This document shows, piece after piece, positions 23,701 through 32,700 of a DNA stretch of 64,000 bases. The number at the start of each line of letters is the position of its first letter. Positions within the stretch are counted from its first letter, which is position 1. The translations under genes were made by a program, and so were the position numbers. Location: contig NC_087249.1 in assembly GCF_037042905.1 (NCBI RefSeq), forward strand, positions 12,219,501 to 12,283,500. The letters run 5' to 3'. Source of the DNA: Lytechinus pictus. Lineage: Eukaryota > Echinodermata > Echinoidea > Temnopleuroida > Toxopneustidae. The notes beneath the pieces are model-generated. The model was not told the origin of the DNA, ran no database searches, and saw only the letters and a list, made by a program, of their open reading frames with translations.

Positions 23701-26700
23701 TTTCCCATTTCATAAAAAAATTGCTAGGAAAGCATCTCTTGCTTGAATGTCAACTTTCATTGGAAGAGCCAATCAGAAAACAGAATTTTCACTGTTGTCA
23801 TGGTAGTGGACATTCTAGCAAAAGTTGACATTCATGAAATGGGGCCCTGAACTTTAATCTGATGAGAACCTCACTAACTCACCATATTCTAGTTCATGAA
23901 AGTGTGTGTGTGCGTAATTTAGTTTTGTCAGACATGTATCAATCAGATATGATTATTTACATGTAGGTCTGGGACCGACCTTTAACGTCACCATCCAAAA
24001 GACGTGACCTGGGCTCGAACCTCTGCATCAATTTGTAACTTTCCCTCATTGTTTTGATTACACGCACTTAACACCCAGTTAGATAGAGTATTGGTTATCT
24101 TTATGGTATCATCAGCAACATCTTATCTCAAATAGTGAACAGTTTATATGTGAGGACGAACTGAAGTAAAATCTATGGAAAATTTATGGAGATTTATTAA
24201 ATACTAAAAAACGGGCAAAGAAAGTTTTTAAACTATGTACCTGAGCCATCTGAAGCTTTTCTTGTAATGTTGGCACGTTCCATTGGCTGGTAGGGGGAAC
24301 CCCTCTCGAATGGCAGGGTCTTTTTGACGCTTATCTTTCTTCACTGCAACAACCTCTGTCTTACCTGTACAATTAAGATAAGAAGAAAAGTTTTGATTTA
24401 CGGACAAATTTACTCAAAATGTCACAAACGCACTTCAAATTACCGGTACATCTTTCTTTATATATTTCCACTATATACAGCTTTAATGATTACTGCTGAT
24501 AATTTCACAGGCCTTATATCTGGATATCTTTAGGGCAGGGAGACTTCTTTATGGCACTACAAACTAGCAAGAAAATAGTTATGATAAAGAGGACACCAAA
24601 AAATGTTACGGCTGGGCTTGCTCTGGATTAATTTAGTCCAAGATTTCATATTCGTTCTAAACACATCCCATAGGATGGTGAGAGCAACTTCATAACATCA
24701 TTTGTATGCTAACAAACAACACTAGCACATATCAAGTTTCTCCTACAGAAAGAAAAGAATAAAATTCTATTGACAGACACAAAGAACTCATATTTTGTCC
24801 TTTCAATCAAATCATGTTCAGGAATTATCTGAGGGAAAACTTGTTTGCACCTCCCTACCCATTTTACACGACATGCTCAAATTGGAGATAAATAAAAACA
24901 GTTTCCACAAAGAGAATGGTCCTGACATTAGAATTAAAAAGAAAATAATGATAAAGAAAAAATGGATCAAAACAAAAGTATTAAATCGAAGCTTACCTTC
25001 AGGTACAGAAGCTACAAGTCTTTGGAATCTAGCTGTATCCATGGCAACGCTCATCTTTTTGTGGCATTTGGAGCACCACGCAAGACGATCTTGGCCGTAT
25101 TGAATGCCCTGTTTAAGGAGTAAGATTGGAAACCATTATCCGTATGAGATATACTCTTACTAGAATATTGCTCCTCGGAATAAATTATATGGTGATTTTG
25201 TAAGCATTATTTGTGAGTTTTCAAAGCCATTAACAATTTTTTTTAAAGAATGCATAACAAGAAATATTAGTTACTATATAACATGTTTTTTTTACCAAGT
25301 CAAGTCAGTTAAGGCATTATACATGTAGTATTCTTTCAACCAGTGGTGTAGTGAGTAAAAAACACTAGTGGGGGGGGGGGCAGAACTTGGCTTATATGCA
25401 TGGGGGAAATTTGACCTTTTTTCTCAGTAATAGTTTTTTTTTTTTTTAGGAGGGGGGAAGAATAGCTCCACTAAGACACCCCCCCCCCCATCAGGCGGCA
25501 GCACAACGGTGCTTTCAACATAATTGTAATCTTCTGTAAACATCAAGGAATTCACAAAATTTTATTATTCATTTTATCAAAACTTTTATTTAGCAGTCAC
25601 ATTATAGAATGGAAGGCAAAACAAAAGGAACAAGCTACACACCTGAATAATGGAATTTGTAGAGCATTCCAAACAAGAGACAAGGAACTTGCATTCAAAT
25701 ATGATAAGATCCACAGGAACGCAACCAGTGAGATCAAGAAAACCCATCACAGATGAGAACTGATGAATAATGCATGGTCTATACCCCACAGCCTGCTGGC
25801 TCTGACACTTAGAACATCCTAGGACCATGGCGAGACCAGGAGCCACGCCGACATCTGTTTGGACCTTGCACCGGGAGCACTGGATCCGGATCTTGATCTT
25901 CTCGCAGGCGAGGGTTGCAGCGAACTCGCTCATCTCCATGCGAGGGAAGCGGATTTCGGTGCCGCGGCGGTTCTCTGTTGGGGATACGTACTTGGAGGGT
26001 GTTTGAGGCGATTGGTCTGGAGGGGGTGAAGAGGAACTTGTTGCAGCAACCGCTTGAGTCGAGTCACCTGACTGTATTTCGGTATCTCCCTCTATTACCA
26101 TACCCTCCTCTTCTTTAGCATCCTCCTCTTCATCTTCATCATCATCATCATCATCATCATCTTCCTCATCGCCCTCAGCTTCTTCTCGGTTCTCATCCAT
26201 CTCATGGTTGATGAATTCTTCCTTTGGATGGGAGGGAGCGTCCAATTCTTCCTGATCAACCAGTTCCTCCTCTCCTCCTTTTGCAGAATACGAGATAAAT
26301 TCAAAGCCTGCAGCCTTAGCATACACCTCCTTCTTAAACTGCAAATATGAAAGAAAATGACGAATATGTCAGTATTCATGCTCTCCGAAATACTAGAATA
26401 AAATTGTCCTGAGCTATTGCAATTCAAATGTCCATAATTATTTCACCTCTGTTTTATTTGTTTGCCTTGATGTAGTGGAAAGAAAGAAAGACATTATCTG
26501 GTGTGAAATAGGCTGTTTGAATAAAGCAATGAATTCAGCTAAAGTTTGACATAATTAAAAGACTTAGCTGTACAAATTATAGTACAAGCTGTAAATTCTA
26601 TCATGGTCTTTTACAAATTGTCTTTTTGTATACATGTATAGTAATTTAATTTTTATTTGAAAGTACAATAAAGATCATAAAGCCATATCATTCTATGAAT

Positions 26701-29700
26701 ATGGTGATATCTCGGGAAATAACTGCATGAATAAATATTACACTCAGGGCCTCGAAATGGTTACAAATTCACCATAGGATGACTTTACAAGCAGTTCAAT
26801 GTATATGTATATATATATCTTAGGGAGGCAGCGTAGCTCAGTCGGTGAGAGCGCATGTTTTGGATAAGACCGTAGATCTCAACGTGAGGGGTTCGAGTCC
26901 TGCTCATGCCAAAACGCGTCTAACAAAAAATCTGATGCTATAGCATTGTGTGTTAGCTTGCCTCACCAATGTACTCAGTGCAGGTGTGAATGCAGTTGGA
27001 AAACACTCCGTCCAGCGGAAAGGACGCAAATGTTGGTCCCGTGTATAGGAGAGTCACAACCTATGCACGTTAAAACCAATACACTATTCGTTAAAGAGTA
27101 GGGTGTTCACCCCGGTGTATTGCACCTGCCGGTCCCGGCAAAATTCAGGTCAAGTCAATCTTGACGTTCATATGCCATAATAATCAATATAATGATTGTG
27201 GGCATTAACGGAAAGACAAGACAAGATAGAATATATCTATTTATCTATTTATACATGTACATTCATTCATTATTCATTTAGTTATCTATTTATTTAATTT
27301 ATTATTTTTTTAATTCATTTATTTTTTATTATTTTTTAAAACTTTTTTTGGGGGGATCAAGATGAGGGGGATTAACCATCAGCAGTTTTTTAACCAAATG
27401 ATGAAAAACATAGCTAAAAGGTTAATAGCATGAAAAGAATGAATTTACCTTCCTAGCGCCCTCTGTGAAGAGTCTCATTAGACTCCGATCAAACCATCGA
27501 AGGAATGGCCGCATCATGAGCTCTGCTCTCCCTGAAAGTTTGTTGGTAGCAGCCCTAGCCTCCAACCACTCAATCGCAGCATCTGAAATGTGTCTGGAGA
27601 TTGGGAATGGCAAGAGCACAAAGATGGATGGTAACTTTCCTGGAGTACTTGATTTTGATTGGCTGTTGAGGGCCCTTCCCATGGGACATGTATTAACCAT
27701 TAATGCTATTTCACACCAGTTTATTATGGATGGGGGTGGGGGTCAGTCAATTTGAACCCCCTTTCAGATCTCAGCCAGAGATTGCAGGATCGCCACAAAA
27801 ATTTGCATGCATATTAGAGCCAAATGTAAAGTCAAGACTGTTTAGTACATTTTTTAGAAAATTACTACATATATTTTTTTTAAAGTAATTAATCATGAAA
27901 ATAACTGTATAAAATAATGTTTCTGCCTTGAACTCACAGTAAATAGCTGGTAGAATGCTAAATTTTGGGTGAAAATATTCCTTTTGATATTTCTTGCAAA
28001 TGTCATCTTCAAAAATATGCTGAACCAGAATTATGTAACAAAGGTTAATGTTAAGTTTTGTGCAACGGGTTCTTGAACACAGTAATAGAAATGACTAAAG
28101 AACAGAAAAAGCTAAAAAAAATTAGAATAAAAATTTGGTAAAAGTAACACACATAAAGATGCCATTATGTTACAGATTCCTGTAAACATGGAAATTATGA
28201 TTTTTGTAAAACAAATGAATTCATTTACTTTCTAATACATGTATATAGTGCACTTAAGAATTTAACATGTTACAAGTAAAGGATTTAGACCTGGATGGAC
28301 ATATATCCTTCATGCACTGAATTGATAACTGTGAGGTTAATACAATCACTGGTTTAAAGTCCAAGAAATAATAATTCTTTATCTACCCATATGGTATGTG
28401 TCCTACACTACAGTGCATTCAGTGTCCAATATGATAGAGAGATAACATACTGGGATAGTCAAGTTACACACACAATTTAGCATTGATATGCCAATTATCA
28501 AATTGTAAATTCAATGCTGCACCATCCACTATATATAACCCTGACTTGAGCTCAAGCTGGTTAAAGGACAAGTCCACCCCGACAAAAAGTTGATTTGAAT
28601 AAAAAGAGAAAAATCCAACAAGCATAACACCGAAAATTTCATCAAAATCGGATGAAAAATAAGATAGTTATGACAATTTCACAAAACAGTTATGTGCACA
28701 TCCTGGCTGGTATGCAAATGAGGAGACTACATGTATGACGTCATCCACTCACTATTTCTTATGTATATTTTTATTATATGAAATATGAAATATTCTAATT
28801 TTCTCATCGTCAAGTGATACAACGATTAATTCCTCCCTGAACATGTGGAATTAGCATTATTTAATACTATATGGTTCGGTCAAGTTGGTCCTTATTGTCA
28901 AATCTATAAAAAAAATGCAATATTGTATAATTAAAACAATAAAAAACAAAAGAAATGGTGAGTGATGGACATCATCGACTGACTCACCTAGTTGTGCATA
29001 TCACTGTTTTGTGAAAAATAAGCGAAACCTGAAAATGTCATAACTTTCTTATTTTACATCCGATTTTGATGAAATTCTCAGCACTATGCTCGTTTGATTT
29101 TTCTCTATTTATTCAAGTCAGCATTTTCTTGGGGTGGACTTGACCTTTAAAGGGGCTTAGTGCATTCAAGGTATTAATCCTACTGGATACCCATTCACCT
29201 CACCTGGGTTGAGTGTGGCACAATGTGGATGAATGAATTGCTGAAAGAAATTATGCTATAACTGGGATTTGAACCCATAGCCCTCTGTTTCAAAGGAGAG
29301 AGTTAGAAGCACCAGATCAAAAATGCTCACAACTATTCATGTATCACGATACTATTTATTTTAAACATAACGACAAACATTTCGAAGAACAATTCTGACA
29401 TTTCCTATTTTTTAAATTTCCCTTTTCCCCTACCTTTTGGAAGCTCCCAGTGTAACAGGCGTATACTTTTGCAGGATTTTAGAGTGAGTGGTTGCAAAAA
29501 ACACTTACCTCAATATGATAGTAGGAAGGACCTGATCTTCCGGGAGGCTGATTTGTAATGGTGAGACTGGGTAATCCAAGGGAAAGATGGCAGACACATC
29601 AAACTCGTTCAGATCATAAGGCTGTGGAAAAAGGACGGTATTAACATTCCTCATCTTTAAAGTGTGCAGAACACAGATCGTATGCAACATGAAAATTGTT

Positions 29701-32700
29701 TTACAGGGATCGATGTTGCCCACATTGGTACTAAATTTCATCTATCTGATGTACAATAAGAGTATCGCAGATAAAATATCTACTATAACAAGGGTTAGTG
29801 TAAGTTCCATAGTATGAATCAAACCCGCCTCTCATTCTCTGCCAACATAGCTGTATGTTTACTAGCCACTCAACCATAGCAACTAAAATAAAGGAATCTT
29901 GAAATACTGGTAATCAAGATTGCTGTAGAAAGGTATTGACATGGTTGTAGTCTTCAAAATCCCAATTTTAATATGTGTCTTAATTTGTGTTAATACATCT
30001 CAAAATACACATTTGCCATTTCATACAAAGAGTTTCCCTTCTGTCTTTTGAAAAGAAAAAAAACACAGCAGAGACATGTACTTGCTATCAAATTTGTCTC
30101 ATCACAAACTTCTTTAAAAGGACCGTTGGGCTTACCCAGTCAGGATCTGTTGGCTTGATAGTAAAGCGATACGATGGATTGTCACCGTCATCGCTCACTA
30201 CCAGTTTGTCTCCAGGAAACCTCTTCTTGAGCTGCGTGATCTCCGTCTCCCGCATCTTGGCTGCATCACCTTCCTTCAGTTCAGATAATGGACGGCTTGT
30301 GACCGGTCCGACCGGTTTACGAGCAGGTTGCCACCCGCCTTCGTCCTCTTGCTTTGGAGCTATTCAAAATTGAGATTTATAATATATTTTTGGTTTCCTT
30401 TCACAGCATCCTATCATTATGACCGATATAGTCTATCATCAGTCATGAATAAAGCAATAAATCTCTGTAAATAAATCATAATTTACTTTTTGAGAATGAG
30501 AACCAAGGTACAAGTAGAGAAAAAAAAGTGGTTGAAAACATTGATGGGAAGAAATCAAAGGAGAAAACTTGAATAAATCACTTGATCATTCATTTATTCT
30601 CCACGTCATTTCACCATGGCATTTTATATCACCAGTCATAAGAAATCTCCCTAAATAAATTGCATTTTACTTTCTACTATACTGTATTTATAGTGTCTAT
30701 GAATACATTTGACAGACACTGAAATCTTCATGGCCAATGAAGAAATAATTAACTTGAAAGAAACCCATGTAAGATATAATAATAACATGAAACACAGAAT
30801 TTGAGAAAACGAGCCAGGCAAACATAGAGAGGAACAAGTGGAATGCCTCTCGTCTCACCTGCATCACGCGATTCAATATAGCAGCAGTGCTGATTTTGAA
30901 AACTACTATAACTCGCACAAGATGTTCAGTGATACTTGGTTACTCTTATTTCCACGTTTTATGAACTAGACCAATACACTTATAGAGATATGATGGCGAT
31001 TCAACAAATACCCCCAACGTGGCCAAAGTTCTTTGACCTTACATGACCTTTGGCCTTGATCATGTGACCTGAAACTCGCACAGGATGTTCAGTGATACTT
31101 GATTACTATTATGTCCAAGTTTTATGAACTAGACCAACACACTTTCAAATTTATGGCTGTAATTCAACAAATACCCCAATTTGGCCAAAGTTCATTGACC
31201 CTAAATGACCTTTGACCTTGATCATGTGACCTGAAACTTGCACAGGATGTTCAGTAATACTTGATTACTATTATGTCCAAGTTTCATGAATCAGATCCAT
31301 AAACTTTCAAAGTTATGATGGTAATTCAACAGATACCCCCAATTCGGCCAAAGTTCATTGACCCTAAATGACCTTTGACCTTGGTCATGTGACGTGAAAC
31401 TCATGCAGAATGTTCAGTGATACTTGATTAACCTTATGTATAAGTTTCATGAACTAGGTCCATATATTTTCTAAGTTATGATGACATTTCAAAAACTTAA
31501 CCTTAGGTTAAGATTTTGATGTTGATTCCCCCAACATGGTCTAAGTTCATTGACCCTAAATGACCTTTGACCTTGGTCATGTGACATGAAACTCAGGCAG
31601 GATGTTCAGTAATACTTGATTAACCTTATGGCCAAGTTTCATGAACTAGGTCCATATACTTTCTAAGTTATGCTGTCATTTCAAAAACTTAACCTCAGGT
31701 TAAGATTTGGTGTTGACGCCGCCGCCGCCGTCGGAAAAGCGGCGCCTATAGTCTCACTCTGCTATGCAGGTGAGACAAAAACAGGTTGAAAACATTCATG
31801 GGCAAGAAATTAAAACAAGTGGAATGCCTCTGGCCGTCTCACCTGCATCACGCGATTCAATATAGCAGCAGTGCTGATTTTGAAAACTACTATAACTCGC
31901 ACAAGATGTTCAGTGATACTTGGTTACTCGTATTTCCACGTTTTATGAATTAGACCAATACACTTATAGAGATATGATGGCAATTCAACAAATACCCCCA
32001 ACGTGGCCAAAGTTCTTTGACCTTACATGACCTTTGACCTTGATCATGTGACCTGAAACTCGCACAGGATGTTCAGTGATACTTGATTACTCTTATGTCC
32101 AAGTTTTATGAACTAGACCAACACACTTTCAAATTTATGGCTGTAATTCAACAAATACCCCAATTTGGCCAAAGTTCATTGACCCTAAATGACCTTTGAC
32201 CTTGATCATGTGACCTGAAACTTGCACAGGATGTTCAGTAATACTTGATTACTATTATGTCCAAGTTTCATGAATCAGATCCATAAACTTTCAAAGTTAT
32301 GATGGTAATTCAACAGATACCCCCAATTCGGCCAAAGTTCATTGACCCTAAATGACCTTTGACCTTGGTCATGTGTCGTGAAACTCATGCAGGATGTTCA
32401 GTGATACTTGATTAACCTTATGTATAAGTTTCATGAACTAGGTCCATATATTTTCTAATTTATGATGACATTTCAAAAACTTAACCTTAGGTTAAGATTT
32501 TGATGTTGATTCCCCCAACATGGTCTAAGTTCATTGACCCTAAATGACCTTTGACCTTGGTCATGTGACATGAAACTCAGGCAGGATGTTCAGTAATACT
32601 TGATTAACCTTATGGCCAAGTTTCATCAACTAGGTCCATATACTTTCTAAGTTATGCTGTCATTTCAAAAACTTAACCTCAGGTTAAGATTTGGTGTTGA

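Noticed and set aside
26824..26910. tRNA gene
   Set aside because: A and B boxes are present but the acceptor stem pairs poorly and a SINE body follows.
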